NCBI GenBank assembly: GCA_964592115.1
Contig: CAZQCP010000001.1
Coordinates: 22,151-86,150, forward strand
Length of the DNA stretch: 64,000 bases
DNA from: Sva-07 sp964592115
GTDB lineage: Bacteria; Actinomycetota; Acidimicrobiia; Acidimicrobiales; Ilumatobacteraceae
Direction: 5' to 3'
Of the stretch, positions 33,759-42,990 are shown one piece after another (positions within the stretch are counted from its first letter, which is position 1; every line of letters begins with the position of its first letter). Both the position numbers and the translations under genes were made by a program. A model generated the notes under the pieces. That model was not told the origin of the DNA, searched no databases, and was given only the letters and a program-made list of their open reading frames with translations.

Positions 33759-35999
33759 TCAGGCGACCGGGGTGACGGCGCCGGGGACCAAGCGGTAGGC
33801 GTCGTACACCGAGTCGACGCCCTTGATCGTGCGCAGCACCGCATCGAGGTAGCTGGGGTTGGCGAACTCGAACTCGAAGCGCATCTTGGCGACACGATCG
33901 GTCCCCGTGACGGTCTGGCACGACAAGATGTTCACCGAGTGGTCGGCGAGCGCGTTCGTCACGTCGCGCAACAGCCGTGTGCGATCGAGGGCGACCACCT
34001 CCACGCCGGCGACGAACGTACGGCCCGGTCGCTCGTCGGCGTCCCACTCGACCTCGATCATCCGCGTGGCTTGCTCGGCCATCAACGACACGGCGTTGGC
34101 GCAGTCGGTGCGGTGCACACTGACGCCGCGGCCCCGCGTGACGAACCCGATGATCGGGTCGCCCGGTACCGGGGTGCAGCAGTTCGCCAGCCGCACCAGC
34201 AGGTCGTCGAGGCCCTCGACGTGGATGCCGATCGAGGGGCGATCGCCGTCGCGCCGCTCGCGTCGCGGCCGGTCGATGGTGGCGGGCAGGTTCTCGTCGC
34301 TTTCGCCGTGGAACTGGCGGGCGATCCGCTGGGCGACCGACTTGGCCGACACGTGGTGCTCGCCGATCGCCGCCAGCAGCGCGTCGAGATCGGTGTAGGT
34401 CAATCCGTCGAGGACCTCGGCGAACTCCTTCGACTTCCACACCTGCTGCACCGGCAGACGCTCCCGACGCATCTCCGCGGTGAGGTCGTCGCGCCCGGCC
34501 TCCACCATGTCGATGCGTCGCTCACGGCTGAACCACTGCCGGATCTTGTTGCGCGCCCGCGGCGAGGCGACGAAGCTCAGCCAATCCTGCGACGGACCTG
34601 CGGTCTCGACCTTCGACGTGAAGATCTCGACGTTGTCACCGCTGTGCAGCACATGGTCGAGTGAGACGAGGCGCCCGTTGACCTTCGCCCCGATGCACGC
34701 ATGGCCGACCTCGGTGTGGACCGCGTATGCGAAGTCGACGGTCGTGGAGCCGACCGGGAGCGTGATGACCCGACCCTTTGGCGTGAACACGAACACCTCG
34801 TCTTGTTCGAGGTCCGTCTTCAGGCTCTGCATGAACTGGGCCGGGTCGGAGATCTCCTCTTGCCAGTCGATCATCCTGGTCAGCCACTCGATCTCGGAGT
34901 GCTTGTCGCCGCCGGACTTGTACGCCCAGTGCGCGGCGACGCCCCACTCCGCCCGCTGGTGCATCTCTTGGGTGCGGATCTGCACCTCGATCGGCTTGCC
35001 CGCGGGCCCGATCACGGTCGTGTGCAAGCTCTGGTAGAGGTTGAACTTGGGCATCGCGATGTAGTCCTTGAAGCGGCCCACGACCGGCCGCCAGCGCCCG
35101 TGGATCGAACCGAGCGCGGCGTAACAGTCCTTCATCGAGTCGACGACGACACGGATCGCGATGAGGTCGAAGATCTCGTCGAACTCGCGCCCTTTGACGA
35201 CCATCTTCTCGTAGATGCTCCACAGGTGCTTGCCGCGGCCGGTGACCTCGGCCTTGATGCCGAGCTCGTCGAGACGTGAGCGCACCTCCGCGAGCGTCTT
35301 GGCGAGGTAGATGTCGCGCTCGGGTGTCCGCGTGCTCACGAGGTGGTCGAGCTCGGCGAAGCGCTTGGGGTGCAGCGCGGCGAACGACAGATCCTCGAGC
35401 TGCTGTTTCATCTCCTGCATCCCGAGCCGGTGGGCCAGCGGGGCGTAGATGTCGAGTGTCTCTTGGGCGATGCGGCGCTGCTTGTCGGGTGGCATCGCGG
35501 CGATCGTGCGCATGTTGTGGAGGCGGTCGGCGAGCTTGATGACGAGGACCCGCAGATCCTTGGCCATCGCCACGAGCATCTTGCGCATCGTGGCGGCCTG
35601 TTGCTCCTCGCGCGAGTCGAACCGGATCCGTTCCAGCTTGGTCACGCCGTCGACGATCGCCGCGACCTCGGCGCCGAAGTCGCGATCGACGTCGGCGACG
35701 GTGATCTCGGTGTCCTCGACGGCGTCGTGCAACAGCGCGGCGGTGACCGACACCTCGTCGAGCCCGATGTCGGCCACGATCTGCGCGACTGCGAGCGGGT
35801 GGAAGATGTAGCTCTCGCCGCTCGAGCGCATCTGCGAACGGTGGGCGTCGGCGGCGACGCGATAGGCACGATTGATCGTCGACACGGCAGATTTGGGGTG
35901 CCGGCGCCGGTAGGACACGAGCAGCGGCGTCAGCTCACCGGCGGTTGCCGAGTCGACGTGATTGCGCCGCCACGGGAGGACACGGTCGACGGTGCCCAT
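33759..35999 (-). CDS. relA: Bifunctional (p)ppGpp synthetase/hydrolase (Rel)
   Basis: A 746-residue stringent-response enzyme. The HD hydrolase domain is intact (SYIFHPLAVAQIVADIG, LLHDAVEDTEITVADV, KLADRLHNMRTIAAMPP). The synthetase domain has GRGKHLWSIYEKMVVKGREF, AIRVVVDSMKDCY and IEVQIRTQEMHQRAEWGVAA. TGS (VFTPKGRVITLPVGSTTVDF) and a C-terminal ACT domain follow. Presence of both active sites marks the bifunctional Rel form usual in Actinobacteria. ATG at 35999, 7 bases after the apt stop, so the two genes are cotranscribed. Confidence 0.96.
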   Translation of the reverse strand: MGTVDRVLPWRRNHVDSATAGELTPLLVSYRRRHPKSAVSTINRAYRVAADAHRSQMRSSGESYIFHPLAVAQIVADIGLDEVSVTAALLHDAVEDTEITVADVDRDFGAEVAAIVDGVTKLERIRFDSREEQQAATMRKMLVAMAKDLRVLVIKLADRLHNMRTIAAMPPDKQRRIAQETLDIYAPLAHRLGMQEMKQQLEDLSFAALHPKRFAELDHLVSTRTPERDIYLAKTLAEVRSRLDELGIKAEVTGRGKHLWSIYEKMVVKGREFDEIFDLIAIRVVVDSMKDCYAALGSIHGRWRPVVGRFKDYIAMPKFNLYQSLHTTVIGPAGKPIEVQIRTQEMHQRAEWGVAAHWAYKSGGDKHSEIEWLTRMIDWQEEISDPAQFMQSLKTDLEQDEVFVFTPKGRVITLPVGSTTVDFAYAVHTEVGHACIGAKVNGRLVSLDHVLHSGDNVEIFTSKVETAGPSQDWLSFVASPRARNKIRQWFSRERRIDMVEAGRDDLTAEMRRERLPVQQVWKSKEFAEVLDGLTYTDLDALLAAIGEHHVSAKSVAQRIARQFHGESDENLPATIDRPRRERRDGDRPSIGIHVEGLDDLLVRLANCCTPVPGDPIIGFVTRGRGVSVHRTDCANAVSLMAEQATRMIEVEWDADERPGRTFVAGVEVVALDRTRLLRDVTNALADHSVNILSCQTVTGTDRVAKMRFEFEFANPSYLDAVLRTIKGVDSVYDAYRLVPGAVTPVA

Positions 36000-36006
36000 G
36001 GTGCCC

Positions 36007-36534
36007 CTAGAAGTGCAGGAGCGACTTCACGGTTCGCTCCCCCAGCCGAGCCCGCCCCCCGAGCTCGTCGAGTTCGACCACGAAGGCGAGGCCGGCGAGC
36101 ACGCCACCCAGCGTTTCCACCAAGCGTGACGTGGCCGCCGCGGTGCCGCCGGTGGCCAACACGTCGTCGACCACGAGGATGCGTTCGCCGGGATGGATCG
36201 CATCGCGGTGGATCTCCAGCTTGTCCCTGCCGTACTCGAGCGTGTACTCCTCGCGCACGACCGCCCAGGGCAGCTTGCCGGCCTTGCGAACCGGCACGAA
36301 GCCGGCGCCGATGCGGTAGGCGACGGCGGAGGCGAAGATGAACCCGCGCGCCTCGATCCCGACCACGCGATCGACGGCGACACCGGCGAACGCCTCGACC
36401 AGGCCGTTCACCGCGGTCGCGAACATCGTGCCGTCACCGAGGAGCGGTGTGATGTCACGGAACGTCACGCCGTCTTCTGGGTAGTCGGCGATGTCGCGCA
36501 CGTACCCACGGAGCGCTGCGAGATCGGCTGCCAT
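36007..36534 (-). CDS. apt: Adenine phosphoribosyltransferase
   Basis: A 175-residue purine salvage enzyme making AMP from adenine and PRPP. The N-terminal half has DYPEDGVTFRDITPLLGDG and VVGIEARGFIFASAVAYRIG. The PRPP-binding loop is RILVVDDVLATGGTAAATSR. ATG at 36534, 24 bases after secF. TATCCT (36541-36546) 6 bases upstream could be an internal leaderless promoter. The secD-secF-apt-relA order is the actinobacterial one. Confidence 0.95.
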   Translation of the reverse strand: MAADLAALRGYVRDIADYPEDGVTFRDITPLLGDGTMFATAVNGLVEAFAGVAVDRVVGIEARGFIFASAVAYRIGAGFVPVRKAGKLPWAVVREEYTLEYGRDKLEIHRDAIHPGERILVVDDVLATGGTAAATSRLVETLGGVLAGLAFVVELDELGGRARLGERTVKSLLHF

Positions 36535-36540
36535 GACCGG

Positions 36541-36546
36541 AGGATA
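36541..36546 (-). promoter_or_regulatory. Putative leaderless -10 box of apt
   Basis: TATCCT on the minus strand, 6 bases before the apt ATG, in the 24-base secF-apt gap. It suggests that apt-relA can be transcribed apart from secDF. Confidence 0.4.
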
Positions 36547-36558
36547 CCGGTCGCTGCG

Positions 36559-37797
36559 TCAGTGGCGCTTCTTCTTGCGGGGTCGCGGCGGGTGCGACAG
36601 CAGGCGATCTGCCGACACGTCGGTGAGCGTCGCGATGCTGGTGGTGACGCCGGACACCGCGCGCTCCCGATCGTCACCCTCACCGGCCCCGTCGCCAGGA
36701 CCACCGTCGCCGGAGCTGTCGCTCGTGGCCCGCTGCTTGCGACGACGGCTGCCGCGCTCGGCTTCGGCTTCGAGGGCGCGACCCGTGACGGCGCCGCCGA
36801 CGACCGCCGCCCGCAGCGCTTCACCGCTCAGCCGCTGACGGTGCGCGGATCGTGCCGCGGGCGCCCGCAGCATCGCGAGCAGCGGCGTGGCGATGAAGAT
36901 CGAGGAGTACACACCGGCGACCATCCCGACGAACAACGCCACCGCGAAGTCGCGCAGCGCCACCGCTCCCATCCACCAGGCACCGACGACGAGCAGCGAG
37001 ATCACGGGGAGGATCGACGAGATGCTCGTGTTGAGCGAGCGGATCAGCACCTGGTTCATCGAGATGTTGACGACATCGTCGTAGGGCATCTTCGCCCCGG
37101 CGTACTTGCCCTCGTTCTCCTTGATGCGGTCGAACACCACGACCGAGTCGTAGAGCGAGTAGCCGAGGATGGTCAAGAAGGCGACGACCGTCTCGGGTGT
37201 CACGACGAACTGGAACAGCGAGTAGATCCCGACTGCCAGGATCACATCGTGGAGCATCGCCACGATCGACGCCGCGGCCATCCGCCACTCGAAGCGCAGC
37301 GAGATGTACGCGGACACGATGAGCACGAAGACGACCAGGGCGCGGACCATCTTCTCGGTGATCTCGCCGCCCCACCGTGAGCTCGTGAACGCGAAGCTGA
37401 TGTCCTCGACCGGAACGCCCGCAGCCTCGGCGAGGTCGCGGGTGATCGCCGCCGCCTGAGCGGTCGGCAGTTCTTCGATCTCGATCGTGATGACGTCGAC
37501 CGTCTCCGAGCTGCGCTCCTGGATTCGGGCGTTCGCCGTCGACACACCGTTGGCGGCGAGCACATCTTGGGCTTCTTCGACGCCGAACGTCTCGCTCGCC
37601 GGCACCTCCCAGGCGTTGCCCCCCTCGAAGTCGAGGCCGAGGTTGAGCCCTTGGGCGAACAGCGACACGACCGTGATCACGACGGCGGCGACGGCCGCTC
37701 CGAGGCTCCATCGCTTCATCCCGGCGAAGTCGACCGCCGTCTGGCCGCGCAACAACCGGCCGAAGCGGGACGGGGAGATCTGTGCGTCGACCGTCAT
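36559..37797 (-). CDS. secF: Protein translocase subunit SecF
   Basis: A 412-residue six-helix RND-type subunit that uses the proton gradient to aid protein export through SecYEG. The first helix is followed by LNLGLDFEGGNAWEVPA, and the conserved membrane core contains VVAFLTILGYSLYDSVVVFDRIKEN and NQVLIRSLNTSISSILPV. After the last helix (about residue 310) there is a charged tail of about 95 residues, Gly/Asp/Arg-rich and ending PRPRKKKRH. Tails of this type are common in actinobacterial SecF. ATG at 37797 overlaps secD by four bases. Confidence 0.95.
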   Translation of the reverse strand: MTVDAQISPSRFGRLLRGQTAVDFAGMKRWSLGAAVAAVVITVVSLFAQGLNLGLDFEGGNAWEVPASETFGVEEAQDVLAANGVSTANARIQERSSETVDVITIEIEELPTAQAAAITRDLAEAAGVPVEDISFAFTSSRWGGEITEKMVRALVVFVLIVSAYISLRFEWRMAAASIVAMLHDVILAVGIYSLFQFVVTPETVVAFLTILGYSLYDSVVVFDRIKENEGKYAGAKMPYDDVVNISMNQVLIRSLNTSISSILPVISLLVVGAWWMGAVALRDFAVALFVGMVAGVYSSIFIATPLLAMLRAPAARSAHRQRLSGEALRAAVVGGAVTGRALEAEAERGSRRRKQRATSDSSGDGGPGDGAGEGDDRERAVSGVTTSIATLTDVSADRLLSHPPRPRKKKRH

Positions 37798-39287
37798 CGC
37801 GTTGCCACCCCGATACCGAGAACGTGGTCCTGGCGGGCCAGGAGCTTGCTGCGCGACAACAGCAGAACCGCCGGACGGGTGAAGAAGTAGCAGACGAGCA
37901 GGTCGCAGATCGTCGTCAGCCCGAGGTACAGGGCGAAGCCGCGGACCGAGCCGACGCTCAGCCAGAACAGGACGACCGCGCTCATCAGGGCGATGATGTT
38001 CGCCGCCCAGATCGTGCGCCAGGTCGAACCGAAGCTGCGCGGCGAGGCGTTGCGGATCGTGCGGCCCGAGCGCAACTCGTCCTTGATCCGTTCGAAGTAG
38101 ACGATGTAGCTGTCGACCGTCACGCCGATCGACACGATGATGCCGGTCACGCCGGCAACGGTGAGGGCGTAGTTGGTCCAGATGGAGACCAGCGAGGCGA
38201 GCACGAACGTCATCAGGCCCCACACCACCAGGCCGCCGACGATGACCAACGCCAGCCGGCGGTAGTACGCGACGAGCATGGCGAGCACGAGCGCCAAACC
38301 GACGACGCCGGCCACGACCGCCGCCCGCAGCGACTCGTTGCCGGCCGATGGCGAGATGATGCGCGTCTCTTGTGCTTCGACCTCGACGGGGAAGGCACCG
38401 CGGTTGAGGACCGCGGCGAGCTCTTCGGCCTCGCCCCGGGAGAAGTTGCCGCTGATCGCCACGGAGTCGGTGAAGCTCGGTTGGTTCACCTGTGGTGCCG
38501 ATTGCACGACGCTGTCGAGGACGATGGCGATCTGGCCGCGGACGCCGGGTTGCGTCGACGGGCACGTCGGCAGCTGGTTGAAGCACTGGTTGGTGAGGCT
38601 GTTCCACAGCGCCTGGCTGTCGCTGCGCAGCCCGACCGAAACGCCCCAGCCGGCGTCGGAGGTCAGTGCCGCACTTCCCCGTTCGAACACCTCCCCGGTG
38701 CCCTGGGCCGGGCCGACGCACAGCACCGCTCCCTCGCGGTTCGGCAGCAGTTCGGCACCGGTGTCGTTGACGGGACTCGTCGGGAACTGGCTGAGGTCGA
38801 TCGCGTTCTGCGTCGGCACGCTGCCGTCTGTCGGGAGGGTGTCTGTCGGCGCGGCGCGGCGGAGACCGGCGGGGACCGAGTCCTCTGCCTGCCCGTCCGC
38901 CTGTGTGGTCTCCGGCGGGAGCACCTCGCCGGTCGGGCACGACGAGAAGTTCAACACGGGCCGCAGTTCGACGACACCCGACACGTCGACGGCCGACAGC
39001 GCCTCTTGTTGGTCGCGCACACCGGGCAGATCGACCACGATCACGTCGCCTTGCACCCGTACGTCCGGCTCGGCGATGCCGCGGTCCTCGAGCTCGCTGC
39101 GGATCAGGTCACGGATGACGAGCAGGTCATCGGTCGACGCGTCCTCGACCGGGGCGAGGATGACCGACACGCCACCTTGCAGATCGAGGCCGAGGATCGG
39201 CGTGTTGCCCGTTGCCAGGACGAGGCCGAACGCAACGACCACGATCAGCACGACGCCGATCAGCGAGGCCCACAACCGGCGCGTCAT
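37794..39287 (-). CDS. secD: Protein translocase subunit SecD
   Basis: A 497-residue partner of SecF. The N-terminal membrane helix is followed by NTPILGLDLQGGVSVILAP, the SecD hallmark. A long external P1 region (about residues 60-320) contains an unconserved insert rich in Thr, Pro and Asp with two cysteine pairs, then VNQPSFTDSVAISGNFSRGEAEELA. Six helices in total include TVAGVTGIIVSIGVTVDSYIVYFERIKDEL. ATG at 39287, 36 bases after yajC. The Cys residues in the external region may form disulfides (inference). Confidence 0.95.
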   Translation of the reverse strand: MTRRLWASLIGVVLIVVVAFGLVLATGNTPILGLDLQGGVSVILAPVEDASTDDLLVIRDLIRSELEDRGIAEPDVRVQGDVIVVDLPGVRDQQEALSAVDVSGVVELRPVLNFSSCPTGEVLPPETTQADGQAEDSVPAGLRRAAPTDTLPTDGSVPTQNAIDLSQFPTSPVNDTGAELLPNREGAVLCVGPAQGTGEVFERGSAALTSDAGWGVSVGLRSDSQALWNSLTNQCFNQLPTCPSTQPGVRGQIAIVLDSVVQSAPQVNQPSFTDSVAISGNFSRGEAEELAAVLNRGAFPVEVEAQETRIISPSAGNESLRAAVVAGVVGLALVLAMLVAYYRRLALVIVGGLVVWGLMTFVLASLVSIWTNYALTVAGVTGIIVSIGVTVDSYIVYFERIKDELRSGRTIRNASPRSFGSTWRTIWAANIIALMSAVVLFWLSVGSVRGFALYLGLTTICDLLVCYFFTRPAVLLLSRSKLLARQDHVLGIGVATR

Positions 39288-39323
39288 GGCCGCCGCACGG
39301 CGGTCAGGAACCGGGCGAGGAGA

Positions 39324-39701
39324 TCACTCCGCATCGTCGGCGGTGTCGTCAGACGCGTCGTCGGCAGCAGCATCATCTTCGATGCCGTCTTCGACGCGGG
39401 TGTGGATCGCGGCGCGAGCGACGCGGATCTGCACGTCGTCGTCGATCTCCAGCCAGAAGCGTTGGTCGCCGTCTTCGCCCGTGATCGTGCCGTAGATGCC
39501 CGACGTGGTCACGACCTCGTCGCCGACGCTGATCGAACGCTGCAGCTCTTGTTGCTCACGCATCCGGCGCCGCTGCGGACGGATCATGAAGAAGTAGAGC
39601 GCGAACGGGATCAGCAGCAAGATGCCGAGCTGCAACAGTGCAGCGCTTCCGCCGCCCTCTGACTCTTGGGCGACGATGGCATTGATCAATGAGGTGGACA
39701 T
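39324..39701 (-). CDS. yajC: Preprotein translocase subunit YajC
   Basis: A 125-residue single-pass membrane protein that binds SecDF. One helix (LLQLGILLLIPFALYFFMIRP) is followed by the diagnostic RPQRRRMREQQELQRSI and a small beta domain (VGDEVVTTSGIYGTITG). The last 25 residues are almost all Asp and Ala. ATG at 39701, 13 bases after the tgt stop. Confidence 0.92.
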   Translation of the reverse strand: MSTSLINAIVAQESEGGGSAALLQLGILLLIPFALYFFMIRPQRRRMREQQELQRSISVGDEVVTTSGIYGTITGEDGDQRFWLEIDDDVQIRVARAAIHTRVEDGIEDDAAADDASDDTADDAE

Positions 39702-39714
39702 GCGGTGAGCGAGC

Positions 39715-40812
39715 CTATCCCCACACGTCGAGCACCGACCGGCGCAACGCATCGAAGCGTCCGTCGACGATCGCCGTCCGCATGCGCTCCATCAGATCGA
39801 TCGTCCAGGCGACGTTGTGGATCGACAACAGGCGCGACGCACTCGGCTCACGCACCTGCAGGAGGTGGCGGATGTAGCCCCTGCTGTGACGGGCGCACAC
39901 GTCGCACGGGCAGTCCGGATCGAGCGGTTCGTCGAGCTCGGCGTTGCGCGCCGCCTTCGCCTGGAAGCGACCGGTGCTCGTGAGCGCGGTGCCGTGCCGA
40001 CCGAGGCGGGTCTGCATCACGCAGTCGAACTGGTCGACGCCGAGCGCCACCGCCTCCACGAGCGAGGCCGGGTCGCCGACGCCCATCAGGTAGCGCGGGC
40101 GGTCCGCCGGGAGGTGGGCGATGGCCGCGGCGAGCGCTGGCAGCATCTCCTCGCGGGTCTCACCCACCGACAGGCCGCCGATGCCGTAGCCGTCGAAGTC
40201 GAGATCCACGATCTGGCGGGCGCTCTCGGCGCGCATCGCCTGGCTGATGCCGCCCTGAACGATGCCGAACAGCGACTGATCGGGGCGCGCGTGCGCCGCC
40301 CGGGCCCGCGCCGCCCACGCTCCGGTGAGGTCGAGCGCGCGGCGGATCACCGCCGGCGGGCTCGGCAACGGGGGGCACACGTCGAGCACCATCTGGATGT
40401 CGGCGCCGAGCTTCGTCTGGATGTCGACGGCCAGCTCCGGCGTGAAGCGATGCGTCGATCCGTCGTACGTGCTGCGGAACGTGACGCCGTCGTCGTCGAG
40501 GTCGGGTTCGAGCGAGAACACCTGGAACCCGCCGGAGTCGGTCAGCGTGAGGCCGTCCCATCCGGCGAAGCGCCCAAGACCACCGAACCGCTCGACGAGG
40601 TCGGCGCCGGGCCGCAGCATGAGGTGGTACGTGTTGCCGAGCACGATCTGCGCGCCGACGCGCTCGTAGTCGGCCGCGCTCAGGTACTTGATCGCACCGC
40701 GGGTACCGACCGGCATGAACAGCGGCGTCGTGTACGTCCCCCGCGCCGTGGTCGCCGTGGTCGCCCGCGCCGCCCCGTCGGTGGCATCGATGCTGGCCTC
40801 GACGGGAAACAT
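39715..40812 (-). CDS. tgt: tRNA-guanine transglycosylase
   Basis: A 365-residue TIM-barrel enzyme that swaps guanine for preQ1 at tRNA position 34 in the queuosine pathway. The substrate pocket includes LTLTDSGGFQVFSLEP and LMGVGDPASLVEAVALG. The nucleophile Asp lies in FDCVMQTRLGRHG, where most bacterial enzymes have PTR instead of QTR. The zinc site is CPCDVCARHSRGYIRHLL. The ATG at 40812 is preceded by a recognisable promoter. queA lies just upstream. Confidence 0.94.
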   Translation of the reverse strand: MFPVEASIDATDGAARATTATTARGTYTTPLFMPVGTRGAIKYLSAADYERVGAQIVLGNTYHLMLRPGADLVERFGGLGRFAGWDGLTLTDSGGFQVFSLEPDLDDDGVTFRSTYDGSTHRFTPELAVDIQTKLGADIQMVLDVCPPLPSPPAVIRRALDLTGAWAARARAAHARPDQSLFGIVQGGISQAMRAESARQIVDLDFDGYGIGGLSVGETREEMLPALAAAIAHLPADRPRYLMGVGDPASLVEAVALGVDQFDCVMQTRLGRHGTALTSTGRFQAKAARNAELDEPLDPDCPCDVCARHSRGYIRHLLQVREPSASRLLSIHNVAWTIDLMERMRTAIVDGRFDALRRSVLDVWG

Positions 40813-40820
40813 GCGCGGCG

Positions 40821-40850
40821 ACGGTACCCGCCCGACCCCAAATATGTCCG
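40821..40850 (-). promoter_or_regulatory. Leaderless promoter of tgt
   Basis: On the minus strand CGGACA (40845-40850), an 18-base spacer and TACCGT (40821-40826), then 8 bases to the ATG. Four of six bases match the -35 consensus. The -35 lies in the left arm of the hairpin at 40836-40890. Confidence 0.5.
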
Positions 40851-40890
40851 CGCGATGCCGCTCAGCGAGACGATTCGGACATTTTTCGGG
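40836..40890. repeat. Imperfect inverted repeat around the queA stop
   Basis: Arms of 15 bases (40836-40850 and 40876-40890) match at 13 positions and include ATGTCCG and its complement. The right arm is within the last codons of queA. It also overlaps the -35 box of tgt, so it may link queA termination to tgt initiation. Confidence 0.6.
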
Positions 40891-41884
40891 TGAGGAGCAT
40901 TGCGTCGCCGAAGGACAAGAAGCGGTAGTCGGCGGCGAGGGCGATCTCGTACAACTCGCGCCAGCGGGGACCGACGAACGCGTCGATCATCATCAACAAC
41001 GTCGTGCGCGGCAGGTGGAAGTTCGTCAGCAATACGTCCACGAGCTGCCAGTCGAAGCCGCGATGGATGAACAGATCCGTGCGTCCGGCGAGTTCGCCAC
41101 GGCGGGCGGCGGACTCCAGCGCCCGAACGGCGGTCGTGCCGACGGCCACGACCCGGTCCGCATTCCGGCACGCGGCCATCGTCGCTTCGGGTACGCGGTA
41201 GCGCTCGGTGTGCATCGGGTGATCGAGCGGATCGTCGGTACTGATCGGCTGGAACGTGTCGAGTCCGACGACGAGTTCGACGGTCGCCGTGGCGACGCCG
41301 ACATCGGCCAGGCGGTCGAAGAGCTCGGGCGTGAAGTGAAGACCGGCGGTCGGCGCAGCCGCCGATCCTGGCTCGCGCGAGAACACGGTCTGGTAGCGCT
41401 CGGGATCGTCGAGACGTGCACCGATGTACGGCGGCAGCGGCATCTCGCCATGTGCGTCGAGCGTGTCCAGCGGATCGGTGTCACCGACGAGTTCGACGTG
41501 GAACGTGTCGCCGGCGGCGGTCCGCTCCCCCATCCGCACGATCGGCACCCCGTCGACGGAGAGCTCCTCGCCGACGGCGAGCTTCCCACCGGGCCGCACG
41601 AGCGCCTCCCAACGACGTCGGGTGGGATCGGTGGCCTCCAAGAGGAGCACCTCAGCGGCTCCGCCGGTCGCCCGCCGCAATCGCAGACGCGCCGGGATCA
41701 CTCGCGTCTCGTTGAGCACGAGCAGGTCGCCCTCCCGCAGCAGGTCGGGCAGGTCGCGCACGTGGCGATGCTCGGGCGCCGCGCTCCCCCGGTCGACCAG
41801 CAGCCGCGCCGAGTCCCGCGGCTCGATCGGCGTCTGGGCGATCCGCTCCTGTGGGAGCTCGTAGTCGAAGTCGGTGACCCGCAC
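40862..41884 (-). CDS. queA: S-adenosylmethionine:tRNA ribosyltransferase-isomerase
   Basis: A 340-residue enzyme that builds epoxyqueuosine from preQ1-tRNA using the ribosyl part of SAM. Hallmarks are FDYELPQERIAQTPIEPRD at the start, LLVLNETRVIPARL, AAPTAGLHFTPELF and LLTNFHLPRTTLLMMIDAFV. Start is GTG at 41884 with TAGCCT 7 bases upstream. It stands upstream of tgt, the next enzyme pair in the same pathway. preQ1 synthesis genes are not in the window. Confidence 0.95.
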   Translation of the reverse strand: MRVTDFDYELPQERIAQTPIEPRDSARLLVDRGSAAPEHRHVRDLPDLLREGDLLVLNETRVIPARLRLRRATGGAAEVLLLEATDPTRRRWEALVRPGGKLAVGEELSVDGVPIVRMGERTAAGDTFHVELVGDTDPLDTLDAHGEMPLPPYIGARLDDPERYQTVFSREPGSAAAPTAGLHFTPELFDRLADVGVATATVELVVGLDTFQPISTDDPLDHPMHTERYRVPEATMAACRNADRVVAVGTTAVRALESAARRGELAGRTDLFIHRGFDWQLVDVLLTNFHLPRTTLLMMIDAFVGPRWRELYEIALAADYRFLSFGDAMLLTRKMSESSR

Positions 41885-41891
41885 CGCTCGG

Positions 41892-41897
41892 AGGCTA
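41892..41897 (-). promoter_or_regulatory. Putative leaderless -10 box of queA
   Basis: TAGCCT on the minus strand, 7 bases before the GTG of queA, in the 56-base ruvB-queA space. Confidence 0.45.
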
Positions 41898-41940
41898 CGG
41901 CGAAGCCCAGCGCGGCGAGGCGGTGAGCGATGTGAGCGCG

Positions 41941-42990
41941 TCAGTCGAACAGGGAGCCGGTGGCCGGCGGGCGCTGCGGGGGGACGAGGCCGAGGTGTTC
42001 GTAGGCGGCGACGAGTGCGATGCGACCGCGCGGCGTGCGCGCCACCATGCCCTGCGTGATCAGGAACGGTTCGTACATGTCCTCGACGGTCTCGGGCTGC
42101 TCGCCGACGCTGATCGCCACGGTCGACAGCCCGACGGGGCCGCCGTTGAACTGCGTGCACAGCGCCGTCAGGATTGCCCGGTCGACCTTGTCGAGGCCTC
42201 GGTCGTCGACGCCGAACAACGCCAGGCCTTCGCGGGCGACGCCGGCGTCGATCGCACCGTCGGCGCGCACTTCGGCGAAGTCACGCACACGCCGCAGCAA
42301 GCGGTTGGCGATGCGCGGGGTGCCCCGCGAGCGGCGCGCGATCTCCCACGCCCCCTCCTCGTCGACCTCGACGCCGAGGATGCCCGCGGCGCGCAGCACG
42401 ATCGCTTGCAGCTCGTCGTCGTCGTAGTAGTCGAGGCGCGCCACGAGCCCGAACCGGTCGCGCAGCGGGCCGGTGATCATGCCCGTGCGAGTGGTGGCGC
42501 CGACGAGCGTGAACGGCGGCATCGTGAGGCGGATGCTCGACGCCGCTGGGCCCTTGCCGACGACGATGTCGAGCTGGAAGTCCTCCATCGCCGGGTAGAG
42601 GATCTCTTCGACCGCCCGCGACAGCCGGTGGATCTCGTCGATGAACAAGACGTCGCCATCTTCGAGCTTGGTGAGGATCGCTGCCAGGTCACCGGCCCGT
42701 TCGAGCGCCGGCCCCGACGTGACGTGGAGGTGGACGCCCATCTCGGTGGCGACGATGCCGGCGAGCGTGGTCTTGCCGAGGCCCGGCGGGCCAGCGAACA
42801 GCAGATGGTCGACCGCCTGGGAACGTCGCCGGGCCGCTTCGAGCACGATCCGCAGGTGCTCTTTCAGCTCGCGCTGACCGATGAACTCGTCGAGGGCGCG
42901 CGGGCGTAGCCCGGCTTCGAGCTCGACCTCGGCGGCGATGTCGTCGTCGGTGCCGCCACCGATCGCGGGGTCGAGGAACTCGTCACGCAC
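41941..42990 (-). CDS. ruvB: Holliday junction branch migration ATPase RuvB
   Basis: A 349-residue AAA+ motor. Walker A is LFAGPPGLGKTTLAGIVATE, Walker B is VLFIDEIHRLSRAVEE, sensor 1 is LVGATTRTGMITGPLRDRFG, and the C-terminal winged helix ends PRGRIALVAAYEHLG. Full length. GTG at 42990 overlaps the ruvA end by 8 bases. Works with RuvA and RuvC, encoded just upstream. Confidence 0.96.
   Translation of the reverse strand: MRDEFLDPAIGGGTDDDIAAEVELEAGLRPRALDEFIGQRELKEHLRIVLEAARRRSQAVDHLLFAGPPGLGKTTLAGIVATEMGVHLHVTSGPALERAGDLAAILTKLEDGDVLFIDEIHRLSRAVEEILYPAMEDFQLDIVVGKGPAASSIRLTMPPFTLVGATTRTGMITGPLRDRFGLVARLDYYDDDELQAIVLRAAGILGVEVDEEGAWEIARRSRGTPRIANRLLRRVRDFAEVRADGAIDAGVAREGLALFGVDDRGLDKVDRAILTALCTQFNGGPVGLSTVAISVGEQPETVEDMYEPFLITQGMVARTPRGRIALVAAYEHLGLVPPQRPPATGSLFD

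Noticed and set aside
37782..39662. A 626-codon open frame on the plus strand
   Set aside because: Antisense to secD and yajC. The composition is typical of shadow frames and no motif is visible.
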